Shown here piece by piece: positions 1-8,078 of a DNA stretch of 64,000 nucleotides. This DNA is from Sulfurimonas sediminis (GTDB lineage: Bacteria > Campylobacterota > Campylobacteria > Campylobacterales > Sulfurimonadaceae): NCBI RefSeq assembly GCF_014905115.1, contig NZ_CP041235.1:186001-250000 (forward strand), in the 5' to 3' direction. Position numbers and translations under genes: made by a program. The notes beneath the pieces are model-generated. The model was not told the origin of the DNA and ran no database searches. It saw only the letters and a list, made by a program, of their open reading frames with translations. The first letter of the stretch is position 1, and each line of letters opens with the position of its first letter.

Positions 1-1
1 A

Positions 2-637
2 TTGCCTCGTAAAAATGTTTTAAATTTGGCAGGAAAGCCTTTGATTTCATGGAGTATAGAAGCTGCCAAACAAAGCAAATATATTGATGAAATTGTTGTT
101 TCAAGTGATGATGATGAGATATTAGGTATTGCTCATTCTCTGAACGTGACTGTTTTAAAACGCCCTGCAACACTTTCAACGGATACAGCCACAACTTTTG
201 AAGTAATACAACATCTGATAAAAAACTTTGAAAAACAATATACACATCTAATTTTACTGCAACCAACAAGCCCTCTACGAGATAGCGAAGATATTGACAA
301 AGCAATAGAACTTTTAGATAAAAAAAATGCTGATGCTGTTGTAAGTGTGTGTGAAATGGAGCATTCACCACTTTGGTCCAACACTCTGCCAAAAAACAAA
401 AGCATGACAACTTTTTTGAACAAAGAAATTTTAAATAAAAGAAGTCAGGACCTAGAAACATACTATAGATTAAATGGTGCAATATATGTTATAAGTGTCA
501 CAAAACTTTTAGAAAAGAAAAGTTTTTTTTTAGAAGAGAGTATATATGCATATGTGATGGATCAAAAAAAGTCTATTGATATTGATACAAAATTAGACTT
601 TGAAATAGCCAGTTATTTGCTTTCTAGGCTAATATAA
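2..637 (+). CDS. Acylneuraminate-type cytidylyltransferase, 5' end cut by window
   Basis: This enzyme of the NeuA/LegF/PseF class activates a nonulosonic acid with CTP to give the CMP-sugar. The visible protein opens at the family motif LPRKN, just after the expected ARGGSKG nucleotide-binding loop, so about 15 residues lie outside the window and codon 2-4 (TTG, Leu) is internal. GKPLISWSIEAA, VVSSDDDEI, LLQPTSPLR and a late DIDTKLDFEIA are family hallmarks. In Campylobacterota such genes usually serve flagellin glycosylation, which fits the fliD/fliS genes next door. The exact sugar (legionaminic, pseudaminic or sialic acid) cannot be told from this fragment. Confidence 0.88.
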   Translation: MPRKNVLNLAGKPLISWSIEAAKQSKYIDEIVVSSDDDEILGIAHSLNVTVLKRPATLSTDTATTFEVIQHLIKNFEKQYTHLILLQPTSPLRDSEDIDKAIELLDKKNADAVVSVCEMEHSPLWSNTLPKNKSMTTFLNKEILNKRSQDLETYYRLNGAIYVISVTKLLEKKSFFLEESIYAYVMDQKKSIDIDTKLDFEIASYLLSRLI

Positions 638-738
638 TAGCTGTAGATTATATGGTTTACAATGCTGTGCATATCTTTCACTGTAGAGAGTTATGCACTA
701 GCACAGAAAGAGTATTTGCAGTTGCAACAGGAATAAAG

Positions 739-2130
739 TTAGTTACTGCTATTTGCTTGTGCATCAATCATCTGTTGCAATGATGAAAACTCTGCATTTA
801 ATTGGCTTATCATGGCATCGTACGCAATAAATTGTTGAGTCATGATGTCATATTTACTATCAAGAGAAGCTTGAGCTCTCTCTCTTGCATCGGCTAAATT
901 TTGAGCATCTTTTGTCAGTCCATTATCAAAGTTTGAGAGAAGTCCATCATATCCGGTATATTGTCTTACCTTATCATCAAGACTTGTAAAGAAGCCTGTT
1001 GTCTCATTACCGTTGCTGTCTGTTCCTCCTGTAAAAAAAGTTTTAACACTGTCAGAATCAGTTTGTAGTTTTGATTCTAAAACACTGCTGTCAAAACTCA
1101 TGACACCATATCTGTCGATATCAATTCCATAGTCCATAAGAGATCCGGAATTAAAACGGCTTGTTACTGCACCTGCTAGATCTCTTTTGAGTCCATTAAC
1201 AAAGCTGTCTCCTTGAAAGATGCCCTGTGTTCCTTGCTCTTTGTCAAAAATGGTCATATCGTTAAGGTTTGTCATTAGGGTATTATAGTTGTCAACAAAC
1301 ATCTGCATTTCATCAACAATTTTTTGAGTATCTTGATTGATGGTTACATTAGAAATATCTCCCTCTGTTTTGAGCGTAATATTTACACCCAAAATCAAAT
1401 CGCTTATCTCATTAGTTGAACGTGTTGTTGTGATTCCATTAAACTTAAAAACTGCATCTGTAGCGTCTTGTATTTTTTGATAACCATCTGTTAGAGTTGT
1501 ATCAAACAAGGCAGCATCAAGTGAACCTGTGCCATTTGTCCCATCATCTGTATCTGTAATAGTTATTGCCTGATTTTCTCCTGTTTCTTTAGACGAAAGT
1601 ACAAGGCTAAACGCTCCTGGAGTTGTCTCTAAAATGGAGGCATCTATTTGGGTTCCTGCAATATCTGTTATAGATTGTGCAAGACTTTCAAGGGTTGTAG
1701 TTGCATCATAGTTAATATTATAGGTAGTGCCGTTGATGTCAAGATTCAAGACACCAGCAGCAGAAGCGATGGGTGCGGTTGTACTACTCACGGCACCAAG
1801 CTTTGTTATGTCTTTTTTGGCAAGTGTTGTTGTTTCTAAGGTAAAAGAGTCAACATTGGCTCCGGCATCTACGGTAACTTCGGCACTTCCACTTACATCA
1901 ACTGTTTTATTATCAAAAAGAGTATCATTGCTTAAAGCAAAAGTACTTCCTTTGAAGCTGTTCATATATGAAGAGAGGAGGTCGTATGATTGCTGTTTTT
2001 GATTATTTGTTTCAATTTTTGCATCAATAGGATCAATTATATTTGCTGTGTCGGCTGCTTTGAGCTGGTCAATAACATCTGCTGTTAAAACACCTGAACC
2101 AATGCCTAATGAACTAATACTTCCCGCCAT
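739..2130 (-). CDS. fliD: Flagellar hook-associated protein 2 (filament cap)
   Basis: FliD forms the cap under which flagellin subunits fold at the filament tip, and is exported by the flagellar type III system. The 463-aa product has the usual layout: an N-terminal D0/D1 segment starting MAGSISSLGIGSGV, a Thr/Ser-rich low-lysine central region (about 100-250), and a C-terminal amphipathic coiled coil (about 400-460) ending in DAQANSS. The ATG at 2130 follows AAAGGAT at good spacing. It is divergent from fliS and carries its own sigma-28-type promoter. Confidence 0.95.
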   Translation of the reverse strand: MAGSISSLGIGSGVLTADVIDQLKAADTANIIDPIDAKIETNNQKQQSYDLLSSYMNSFKGSTFALSNDTLFDNKTVDVSGSAEVTVDAGANVDSFTLETTTLAKKDITKLGAVSSTTAPIASAAGVLNLDINGTTYNINYDATTTLESLAQSITDIAGTQIDASILETTPGAFSLVLSSKETGENQAITITDTDDGTNGTGSLDAALFDTTLTDGYQKIQDATDAVFKFNGITTTRSTNEISDLILGVNITLKTEGDISNVTINQDTQKIVDEMQMFVDNYNTLMTNLNDMTIFDKEQGTQGIFQGDSFVNGLKRDLAGAVTSRFNSGSLMDYGIDIDRYGVMSFDSSVLESKLQTDSDSVKTFFTGGTDSNGNETTGFFTSLDDKVRQYTGYDGLLSNFDNGLTKDAQNLADARERAQASLDSKYDIMTQQFIAYDAMISQLNAEFSSLQQMIDAQANSSN

Positions 2131-2160
2131 AATAAAATCCTTTTTTTATATCAACTGCAA

Positions 2161-2189
2161 TTATATCGTCTTAACAGATAAAAACTTTA
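2161..2189 (-). promoter_or_regulatory. Sigma-28 (FliA) promoter of fliD
   Basis: Read on the minus strand, TAAAGTTT (2189-2182) is followed after 13 bp by CGATATAA (2168-2161). Both match the Campylobacterota FliA consensus. The -10 lies about 30 bp upstream of the fliD ATG. Confidence 0.75.
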
Positions 2190-2223
2190 GAATAATAGAA
2201 AATATTTTTTTGTAAATTTATAT

Positions 2224-2252
2224 TCAAGTTATCTACAATGTTGTCGATATGT
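2224..2252 (+). promoter_or_regulatory. Sigma-28 (FliA) promoter of fliS
   Basis: TCAAGTTA (2224-2231), a 13-bp spacer and CGATATGT (2245-2252) repeat the geometry of the divergent fliD promoter with a weaker -35. This suggests FliA drives both genes. Confidence 0.6.
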
Positions 2253-2282
2253 ATGGGATGAATAAAACAAAAGGAATCTGCG

Positions 2283-2657
2283 ATGTATAGTAATGCAGCA
2301 TATAATATTTACAATCAAAATAATGTCAATATAGAGTCACCAGAAAAGTTAATAGAGATGATGTATGAGGGTGTTTTGCGTTTTAATGCACAGGCAAAGA
2401 AAGCGATTTTTGATGAGGATAATTCGAAAAAAGTATATTGGATAAATCGTGCTATTGCTGTAATTGTAGAGCTGATTGCCGTGTTGGATAAATCGCAGGG
2501 GGATGTTGCTGTATATCTGGATGGACTTTATAATTATCAAATTCAATTGTTAAGCTATGCAAATATTGAAAATGATACGGAAAAAATTGATGAGGTGAGT
2601 AATGTATTTAAAGGCTTACTTGCAGGATGGAGAGAAACAACTGATGTGGCACACTAA
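2283..2657 (+). CDS. fliS: Flagellin export chaperone
   Basis: FliS binds the disordered C terminus of flagellin in the cytosol and hands it to the export gate. The 124-aa product begins MYSNAAYNIYNQNNVNIESPEKLIEMMYEGV, the typical FliS opening in which Y-x-N is followed by SPxKLIxMLYEG, and is predicted all-helical. The ATG follows AAAGGAATCTGCG. It overlaps the next small gene and sits opposite fliD, the usual Campylobacterota arrangement. Confidence 0.94.
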   Translation: MYSNAAYNIYNQNNVNIESPEKLIEMMYEGVLRFNAQAKKAIFDEDNSKKVYWINRAIAVIVELIAVLDKSQGDVAVYLDGLYNYQIQLLSYANIENDTEKIDEVSNVFKGLLAGWRETTDVAH

Positions 2658-2898
2658 ACTGCAGATTGCCATTATAGAAAAAAATGCAGAAGAGATTGAT
2701 AAACTTGTATCACAAATGCCAAAGTTTGAAACAATAGAGCAGATGAAATCTGCTGCTTCACTCATAAAAGAGGCACTAAAAATTGTAAAGCAACTGAAAA
2801 GTGAAACAGGAAAGACTTTAAAAAAGTTGCGTCAACATCAAGAGTTTTTAGGTACAACTTCCTTGATGACACATAATAAGTTTGATATCATCTCTTAG
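2644..2898 (+). CDS. Small helical protein, possible FliT-like flagellar chaperone
   Basis: This 84-aa protein starts at ATG 2644, overlapping fliS by 14 bp, and is preceded by GGAGAG. An open frame reaches further up, but only this start has a ribosome-binding site. The sequence is helical and Lys/Glu-rich (KNAEEIDKLVSQMPKFETIEQMKSAASLIKEALKIVKQL). Position and size fit the small protein that follows fliS in flagellar operons (FliT-like), but no diagnostic motif is visible, so this is inference from position. Its 3' end overlaps the convergent SDR gene. Confidence 0.7.
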   Translation: MWHTKLQIAIIEKNAEEIDKLVSQMPKFETIEQMKSAASLIKEALKIVKQLKSETGKTLKKLRQHQEFLGTTSLMTHNKFDIIS

Positions 2899-3586
2899 TT
2901 TTTTTAACAATTCCAAAATGTAAACTTCTAAGAGTATACTCAGTGACCACAGCGCCTTTTCGCATAGTGAGTATATGCTCTACAGTATCGGCAATATCTG
3001 CAGCGATCAGCTTTTCATCTTCTTTTTGACTGACATCAAAACGCAGCGCATCATAAAAGTTACTTTGTGTCATATCCGGATTTATATTTGTTATACTGAG
3101 TCTGCTTTTTCTGGTTTCTTCAAAAAGGGCATCGCCAAAAGCCTTGAGACCTGCTTTTGTAGCTGAGTAAACGGCTGCGAATTTACTAGCCCGTAAGGCT
3201 TCTATGGAGTTGATGTTGATGAGGTAACCTTCATTTTCTTTGAGAGAACGCAATAGGGCATTTGTGAGTAACATCGGAGCGGTAAGATTTAAAAATGTCA
3301 TGGCGGTAATAGTGCTTACATGTAACTCTTCATGAGGTTCAAAGTACCCAAAACCTGCACAGTTTACATGGAGAAAGATATTTTCTTTTTTGAGTTTTTC
3401 ACATAGTTTTATTGTCTCTTTTTCTTCTGCAAGATTACATGTAACTGCATGAAAGTTTATATGATTAAAATCCTTCTCTTGTATGCTTCTGCTAACACCA
3501 AACACTTCAAACCCAAGTGTTAGTAGTCTGTTTGTTATGGATTTTCCTATGCCACTACTTGCTCCGGTGACTACTGCTTTTTTCAA
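2888..3586 (-). CDS. Short-chain dehydrogenase/reductase
   Basis: A classical SDR of 232 aa: TGASSGIG nucleotide-binding loop at residues 8-15, NCAGFG near 76, a catalytic Ser in NINSIEA and YSATKAG (YxxxK, about 142-148). The start is TTG at 3586, with GGAG 8-12 bp upstream on the minus strand; no ATG serves. Substrate unknown. It is divergent from the HAD gene with only 31 bp between start codons and overlaps the preceding gene convergently. Confidence 0.85.
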   Translation of the reverse strand: MKKAVVTGASSGIGKSITNRLLTLGFEVFGVSRSIQEKDFNHINFHAVTCNLAEEKETIKLCEKLKKENIFLHVNCAGFGYFEPHEELHVSTITAMTFLNLTAPMLLTNALLRSLKENEGYLININSIEALRASKFAAVYSATKAGLKAFGDALFEETRKSRLSITNINPDMTQSNFYDALRFDVSQKEDEKLIAADIADTVEHILTMRKGAVVTEYTLRSLHFGIVKKTKR

Positions 3587-3605
3587 CTTTTGCTCCTCTT
3601 TTTGC

Positions 3606-3611
3606 TATACT
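3606..3611 (+). promoter_or_regulatory. -10 element that would give a leaderless HAD mRNA
   Basis: TATACT ends 6 bp before the HAD ATG at 3618, so transcription would begin at or next to the start codon. No Shine-Dalgarno sequence precedes that ATG. Confidence 0.4.
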
Positions 3612-3617
3612 ACATGT

Positions 3618-4445
3618 ATGAAAAATATTTACATAACTGATCTTGACCATACATTTTTACGAAGTGATTTGTCTGTGAGTGATTATACTAAAAAAATATG
3701 GAACTCGTATGCCTCTGATGCAGTTTTATCTGTTGCAACGGCAAGAACCTATAAAAAAACGGCACAGTTTTTAGAAGGTATACATGTAAATGCACCGATG
3801 ATATTGCTTGACGGTGCGCTCATCGCAACAATGGACAAGAAAATAATTGACACAAAATTTGTCACTCAAGAAGTAGGCGACACCATCATAGAAGAGGGTG
3901 CACAACTCGGCATTTATCCTTTTGTGCTTTCTTTGGTTGATGGTGAACTGAATGAAGCATTTTCTTACTCTACAATGCTCAACAGCTATCAAAGTGAAAT
4001 AATAAAACGCTATGTGAATGATGACCACACACAGGCATTTGAAGATTTGCGAGCTATGCAAAACAATTTTAAAATCGTTTATATGGGGGATGAAGCACTT
4101 TTAAGGGAGTTGGAAAAAAATCTCAGAGCTGTTTTTGGGGAAGAACTGAAGTATATTTTGGCGCCCGAAGCCTATATGGGATGCTATTTTTTGACACTTT
4201 TGCATAAAGATGCCGACAAATCCCACGGTATACAGAGTGTAAGTGAAGCAGTCGGTTTTGATTTGGAAAAACTAACGGTATTTGGGGACAATTTTAATGA
4301 TATTGGAATGTTTGAACTGGCAAATATTTCTGTAGCCGTTGCAAATGCCCAAGAGGATGTCAAAGCGTGTGCAGATGTAGTTTTAAAGCATACAAATGAT
4401 GAAGACGGAGTTGCAAAGTACCTTGAAGAGATTAAAAATGCATAG
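3618..4445 (+). CDS. HAD-superfamily (Cof-type) phosphatase
   Basis: A soluble HAD hydrolase of 275 aa acting on small phosphorylated metabolites, probably sugar phosphates. DLDHT near the N terminus is motif I (nucleophile Asp and acid/base Asp), the cap domain lies in the middle, KSHG supplies the motif III Lys and VFGDNFNDIGMF is motif IV. The ATG at 3618 is chosen because the homologous part starts exactly there. The stop overlaps the start of the MFS carrier gene, suggesting a sugar-uptake/sugar-phosphate pair. Confidence 0.85.
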   Translation: MKNIYITDLDHTFLRSDLSVSDYTKKIWNSYASDAVLSVATARTYKKTAQFLEGIHVNAPMILLDGALIATMDKKIIDTKFVTQEVGDTIIEEGAQLGIYPFVLSLVDGELNEAFSYSTMLNSYQSEIIKRYVNDDHTQAFEDLRAMQNNFKIVYMGDEALLRELEKNLRAVFGEELKYILAPEAYMGCYFLTLLHKDADKSHGIQSVSEAVGFDLEKLTVFGDNFNDIGMFELANISVAVANAQEDVKACADVVLKHTNDEDGVAKYLEEIKNA

Positions 4446-5685
4446 AAAATCCACTCTTTTAGCCATGATTATTATAGGTGTTTTGTTTTTTATTTTTGGT
4501 TTTGTAACATGGCTTAACGGTTCTTTGATTCCCTATCTGAAAGTTATTTGTCATTTGAATGAGTTTGAAGCGCTCTTTGTGACCTTTGCCTTTTATATCG
4601 CCTACACTGTAATGGCACTGCCAATGGCTGTAATTTTGGAAAAAACAGGCTACAAAAAAGGAATGGCACTGGGGCTTTTGGTGATGAGTCTGGGTGCTTT
4701 GCTTTTTATTCCCGCAGCACTGAGCGGTGAATTTTTGGTTTTTCTGGCAGCACTTTTTACACTTGGAACAGGACTCACAATACTGCAAACGGCATCAAAT
4801 CCTTATATAGTTTTGGTAGGGCCGATAGAGTCGGCGGCAATGCGTATCAGTATAATGGGACTCATCAACAAGAGTGCAGGTGTTTTGGCTCCGCTGCTTT
4901 TTACCGCATTTATATTGGCAGACATCGGTTTTGGTGTAGATTTGGAAAGTATAAATACACAAGAGCTGGCACATAAGCTCATTGCACCCTATATGGCAAT
5001 GGCAGGGATACTCTTTTTGCTGAGTTGTTTTGTCTGGTTCTCTTCATTGCCTGATGTGGAGTTTGAGGATGATCCGTATGACAAGGCAAATATTTTTGCT
5101 TTTCCCCGGGTTGTACTGGGGGCTTTGGCACTCTTTTTTTATGTCGGCATAGAAGTTATAGCCGGTGATACGATTGGGCTGTACGGGCAAACTCTGGGTA
5201 TGCCCAATGCAACTGCCTTAACTGCATACACTATGGGATTTATGGTTGTCGGCTATCTTGCAGGTGTCTTTTTTATACCAAAATATCTGTCGCAGGAAAA
5301 AGCGCTTGTTTTTTCTGCCTTGTTTGGCATTGTTTTTTTGTTTGGCGTGGCCTTTAGCTCTACGACTGAGTCACACATAATAACAGGACTTCCTGACAGC
5401 GTGGCTTTTGTAGCAATGCTAGGTCTGGCAAATGCCCTTGTCTGGCCGACAATCTGGCCTTTGGCACTAAAAAATTTGGGGAAACACACAGCCAAAGGAA
5501 GTGCATTGCTCATTATGGCAATAGCCGGCGGAGCAGTTGTGCCACTTGTTTTTGGAAAAGTGGTACAACTGACACAGGATATGCCGATGTCTTATCTCAT
5601 AGGCATTGTTTGTTATGCAATGATTCTGATGTATGGTGTAAAATGGCATAAAATGACAGCTTGGAGGAAATCATGGCAAAAGTAA
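4438..5685 (+). CDS. MFS sugar transporter, FucP/GluP-like
   Basis: An inner-membrane carrier of about 415 aa with some 12 hydrophobic segments. FFIFGFVTWLNGSLIPYLK near the start is the family signature of the FucP/GluP glucose-galactose/fucose group, and GTGLTILQTASNPYIVLVGP in the fourth to fifth helix is equally typical. The ATG at 4438 overlaps the HAD stop by 8 bp and has GAAGAG upstream. Probably proton-coupled hexose uptake; the substrate is inferred from family only. Confidence 0.87.
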   Translation: MHRKSTLLAMIIIGVLFFIFGFVTWLNGSLIPYLKVICHLNEFEALFVTFAFYIAYTVMALPMAVILEKTGYKKGMALGLLVMSLGALLFIPAALSGEFLVFLAALFTLGTGLTILQTASNPYIVLVGPIESAAMRISIMGLINKSAGVLAPLLFTAFILADIGFGVDLESINTQELAHKLIAPYMAMAGILFLLSCFVWFSSLPDVEFEDDPYDKANIFAFPRVVLGALALFFYVGIEVIAGDTIGLYGQTLGMPNATALTAYTMGFMVVGYLAGVFFIPKYLSQEKALVFSALFGIVFLFGVAFSSTTESHIITGLPDSVAFVAMLGLANALVWPTIWPLALKNLGKHTAKGSALLIMAIAGGAVVPLVFGKVVQLTQDMPMSYLIGIVCYAMILMYGVKWHKMTAWRKSWQK

Positions 5686-6374
5686 TAATATTCAGCGGTG
5701 CCGGAGTGAGTGCCGAGAGCGGAATTTCAACATTTCGAGACAGTGGCGGACTCTGGGAAAACTATAAAATCGAAGAGATTTGTTATGCCGGTTGTTTGGA
5801 TTGGAATTATGATGAAACGATTGCATTTTATGACAAACGCAGAGAAGATATAAAAGATAAAAAACCAAATAAAGCACACAGCCAAATCAGCAGATTAAAA
5901 GAAAAGTATCCTAAGGACATAGCAGTAATCACGCAGAATGTAGACGATATGTTTGAGCGTGCAGGATGCAAAGAGGTCCTGCATCTGCATGGATTTTTAC
6001 CTGAAATCAGGTGTGAAAACTGTGGTTTTATAGATAATATAGGCTATAAGAAATTAAATGAAGCATATGAAAACTGTCCGCAATGTTCAAATAAACTGCG
6101 CCCGAATATTGTCTTTTTTGCAGAACAGGCTCCCAAATATCAGGATCTTTATAAAGAACTGCAAGATTGTGAAATGTTGGTAGTGATAGGAACAAGCGGA
6201 AATGTTATCAATACAGATGCTTTTCTGCAGGGAAATAACAGATATTCCATACTCAATAATTTAGAAAAAAGTAGTGCAATAAATGATACACTCTATTCAA
6301 AAGTACTGTATAAAAAAGCGACGCTGGCAATTGATGAAATTGTAAAGGATGTAGAAGCGTTTTTAAAACCCTAG
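5673..6374 (+). CDS. cobB: NAD-dependent protein deacylase (sirtuin)
   Basis: A sirtuin of 233 aa that removes acyl groups from lysines using NAD. Visible motifs are GAGVSAESGISTFR (NAD binding), TQNVDDMFERAG, the catalytic HLHG, and a zinc site CENC plus CPQC. The ATG at 5673 has GGAGG 6 bp upstream, so the TTG at 5661 is rejected. It overlaps the MFS gene by 13 bp and probably shares its transcript. Confidence 0.92.
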   Translation: MAKVIIFSGAGVSAESGISTFRDSGGLWENYKIEEICYAGCLDWNYDETIAFYDKRREDIKDKKPNKAHSQISRLKEKYPKDIAVITQNVDDMFERAGCKEVLHLHGFLPEIRCENCGFIDNIGYKKLNEAYENCPQCSNKLRPNIVFFAEQAPKYQDLYKELQDCEMLVVIGTSGNVINTDAFLQGNNRYSILNNLEKSSAINDTLYSKVLYKKATLAIDEIVKDVEAFLKP

Positions 6375-6388
6375 GTTTGAACCTAAGG
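6370..6388. terminator. Hairpin between convergent sirtuin and globin genes
   Basis: CCTAGGTT and AACCTAAGG form a stem with a single bulged base. On the minus strand it is followed by GTTTTAAAAA, so it could terminate the globin transcript. It overlaps the sirtuin stop codon. Confidence 0.4.
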
Positions 6389-6395
6389 TCACAAT

Positions 6396-6830
6396 TTAAC
6401 TGTTTTGTTGGCTGTAGAGCTCTTTTTCGCGCTGCATTAAAATATTTGCCAAAAATGTATATGCTTCGACCCATGCCTGCTTGTACTCATCTGTAAAATC
6501 ATCACCTAAAACATCGCCCATAGCTGTGATTAAAGCATCAGCAACCATAGGGTAGTGCTCAGGTTTTACTTTTGTCTGTACATGTGTATTTGCCATTTTT
6601 TCAACTGCTGCTGATAGTGCATCAAGATTGTCAATATTTGCGGCAAAAGCTGCGATAGCACCTGCAAGTTTTTTATGTTGGTCACTTTGTGCATTTGCAA
6701 ACAAAGGTTTTGTTTCAGGATATTTACTGAAAAGTATTTCATACATGCGTGTCGTAATTTTTTCGGCATTTTTTCCAACTAACGGGATTGTTTTTTTTAC
6801 AGCTGTAACTGTCTCTTGAGATAAGCTCAT
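6396..6830 (-). CDS. Single-domain globin
   Basis: A 144-aa haem protein of the Vgb/Cgb group. MSLSQETVTAVKKTIPLVGK starts helix A; the proximal His lies in KPEHYPMVADALI and the E-helix region in QHKKLAGAIAAF. No FAD/NAD reductase domain follows, so it is a stand-alone globin. In Campylobacterota such globins protect against nitric oxide; that role here is inference. Its promoter region is shared with a divergent Rrf2 regulator and holds a palindromic candidate operator. Confidence 0.92.
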   Translation of the reverse strand: MSLSQETVTAVKKTIPLVGKNAEKITTRMYEILFSKYPETKPLFANAQSDQHKKLAGAIAAFAANIDNLDALSAAVEKMANTHVQTKVKPEHYPMVADALITAMGDVLGDDFTDEYKQAWVEAYTFLANILMQREKELYSQQNS

Positions 6831-6866
6831 TGGGTATTCCTTAATTTAATTTATGGGGAATTATAT

Positions 6867-6890
6867 ATATACTACCTTAAAGTGGTATAT
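6867..6890. promoter_or_regulatory. 24-bp dyad, candidate Rrf2 operator
   Basis: The outer arms ATATAC (6867-6872) and GTATAT (6885-6890) are perfect inverse complements, and 10 of 12 base-pair positions of the whole dyad match. It lies over the minus-strand TATAAT-like -10 region of the globin gene and 75 bp before the Rrf2 start. Size and ATA-ends resemble sites bound by IscR/NsrR-type Rrf2 dimers. Confidence 0.55.
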
Positions 6891-6964
6891 TGTTGTTCAA
6901 CTAAAAAGCAATTTGTTATGATTTATAAGTTACAATCAATAAATCCAATTTTTTGAGGTATTTT

Positions 6965-7378
6965 ATGCACTTTTCCAAAACAACCGAATATGCTATCCGT
7001 GTTTTGTCCTACCTGGATCGTTACCCAAACAAGGCACATTCCGCCTCTTTTTTACATAAAGAGTTGGGACTTCCTTATAAATACCTTACAAAACTTATGA
7101 CTCAACTTGAAAAACAGGATTTGGTAAATGTGCTCAAAGGACGTAATGGAGGTTTTAATCTGGCAAAGGATTCTGAGCAAATATTTTTATGTGATATTCT
7201 TGAAGCCATAGGTGAACCGCTTGAATTTGATCGATGTATTTTGGGTTTTGAAATGTGTGATGCCTCAAATCCTTGTGCATTACACTCGCAATGGATTGAA
7301 CCTAAGATAAATATTGAAAATATGCTGCAGACAACTTCACTAGCTTCTCTCGCAAATGATATAAAAACGAAAATTTGA
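6965..7378 (+). CDS. Rrf2-family iron-sulfur transcription regulator
   Basis: 137 aa, starting at ATG 6965 with GAGG upstream. The winged helix-turn-helix covers residues 1-75 (FSKTTEYAIRVLSYLD, LPYKYLTKLMTQLEKQDLV, GRNGGFNLAK). Three cysteines follow in C-x6-C-x5-C (about residues 88-101), the place and approximate spacing of [2Fe-2S] or [4Fe-4S] ligands in NsrR/IscR relatives. The divergent globin makes an NO- or redox-sensing role likely, but this is inferred. Confidence 0.87.
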   Translation: MHFSKTTEYAIRVLSYLDRYPNKAHSASFLHKELGLPYKYLTKLMTQLEKQDLVNVLKGRNGGFNLAKDSEQIFLCDILEAIGEPLEFDRCILGFEMCDASNPCALHSQWIEPKINIENMLQTTSLASLANDIKTKI

Positions 7379-7405
7379 TTGTTGAAGGGGAGAAAAATTA
7401 TTAAG

Positions 7406-7490
7406 TGGTGCGGACGAGAGGACTTGAACCTCCACACCTTGCGGCACCAGATCCTAAGTCTGGCGTGTCTACCAATTTCACCACGTCCGC
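7406..7490 (-). tRNA. tRNA-Leu (UAG)
   Basis: A class II tRNA with a long variable arm. The acceptor stem GCGGACG pairs with the 3' end, the anticodon loop contains TAG, and CCA is encoded at 7406-7408. Last of five tRNAs in one transcription unit. Confidence 0.96.
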
Positions 7491-7540
7491 GTGGATAAGT
7501 TTTTAACGTCACTTCTGACAAAATAATATAAAAAATTTAG

Positions 7541-7617
<77 letters not shown>

Positions 7618-7623
7618 TAAGAA

Positions 7624-7700
7624 TGGTACGCCCGATAGGATTCGAACCTATAACCCTCGGAGCCGAAATCCGAAACTCTATCCAGTTGAGCCACGGACGC
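7624..7700 (-). tRNA. tRNA-Arg (UCG)
   Basis: The anticodon stem TCGGA/TCCGA encloses TTTCGGC, giving anticodon TCG. T-loop and encoded CCA are present; base pair 1-72 is G-U. Confidence 0.94.
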
Positions 7701-7739
7701 TACTACATTTGTTATATTATTTAATTTTATATTTTCTCA

Positions 7740-7816
7740 TGGGGTGGGATACGGGATTCGAACCCGCGACCCCCGGCACCACAAACCAGTGCTCTAACCA
7801 GCTGAGCTAATCCCAC
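7740..7816 (-). tRNA. tRNA-His (GUG)
   Basis: Anticodon loop TTGTGGT, discriminator C and encoded CCA. The base before the mature 5' end (7817) encodes G, consistent with the G-1 of tRNA-His. Confidence 0.96.
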
Positions 7817-7852
7817 CATACTGTTATAGAAAATATAAAGTAAAATTTAAAG

Positions 7853-7930
7853 TGGTCGGGGTGAAAGGACTCGAACCTTCGGCCCCCTGGTCCCAAACCA
7901 GGTACTCTAACCATACTGAGCTACACCCCG
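7853..7930 (-). tRNA. tRNA-Pro (UGG)
   Basis: Acceptor CGGGGTG/CACCCCG, anticodon loop TTTGGGA, encoded CCA. First tRNA of the operon. Confidence 0.96.
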
Positions 7931-7975
7931 ACCTATACACATTAAACAGACAGTTATGCTGATTAATGAGGCGAA

Positions 7976-8004
7976 ATTATAGTTAATTTGATTCAAAATG
8001 TCAA
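7976..8004 (-). promoter_or_regulatory. Consensus sigma-70 promoter of the tRNA operon
   Basis: On the minus strand TTGACA (8004-7999), a 17-bp spacer and TATAAT (7981-7976) match both consensus hexamers exactly. The tRNA-Pro 5' end lies about 45 bp downstream. Confidence 0.88.
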
Positions 8005-8078
8005 TAGTATTTGGAAATTCTTTTTAAAAAACTAATTTTTTCAGTATAATTAGACTACTTCAATAGAGAAAGTTACAC

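Noticed and set aside
5661-5672. Sirtuin start at TTG 5661
   Set aside because: GGAGG within these codons is the ribosome-binding site for ATG 5673, where homology begins.
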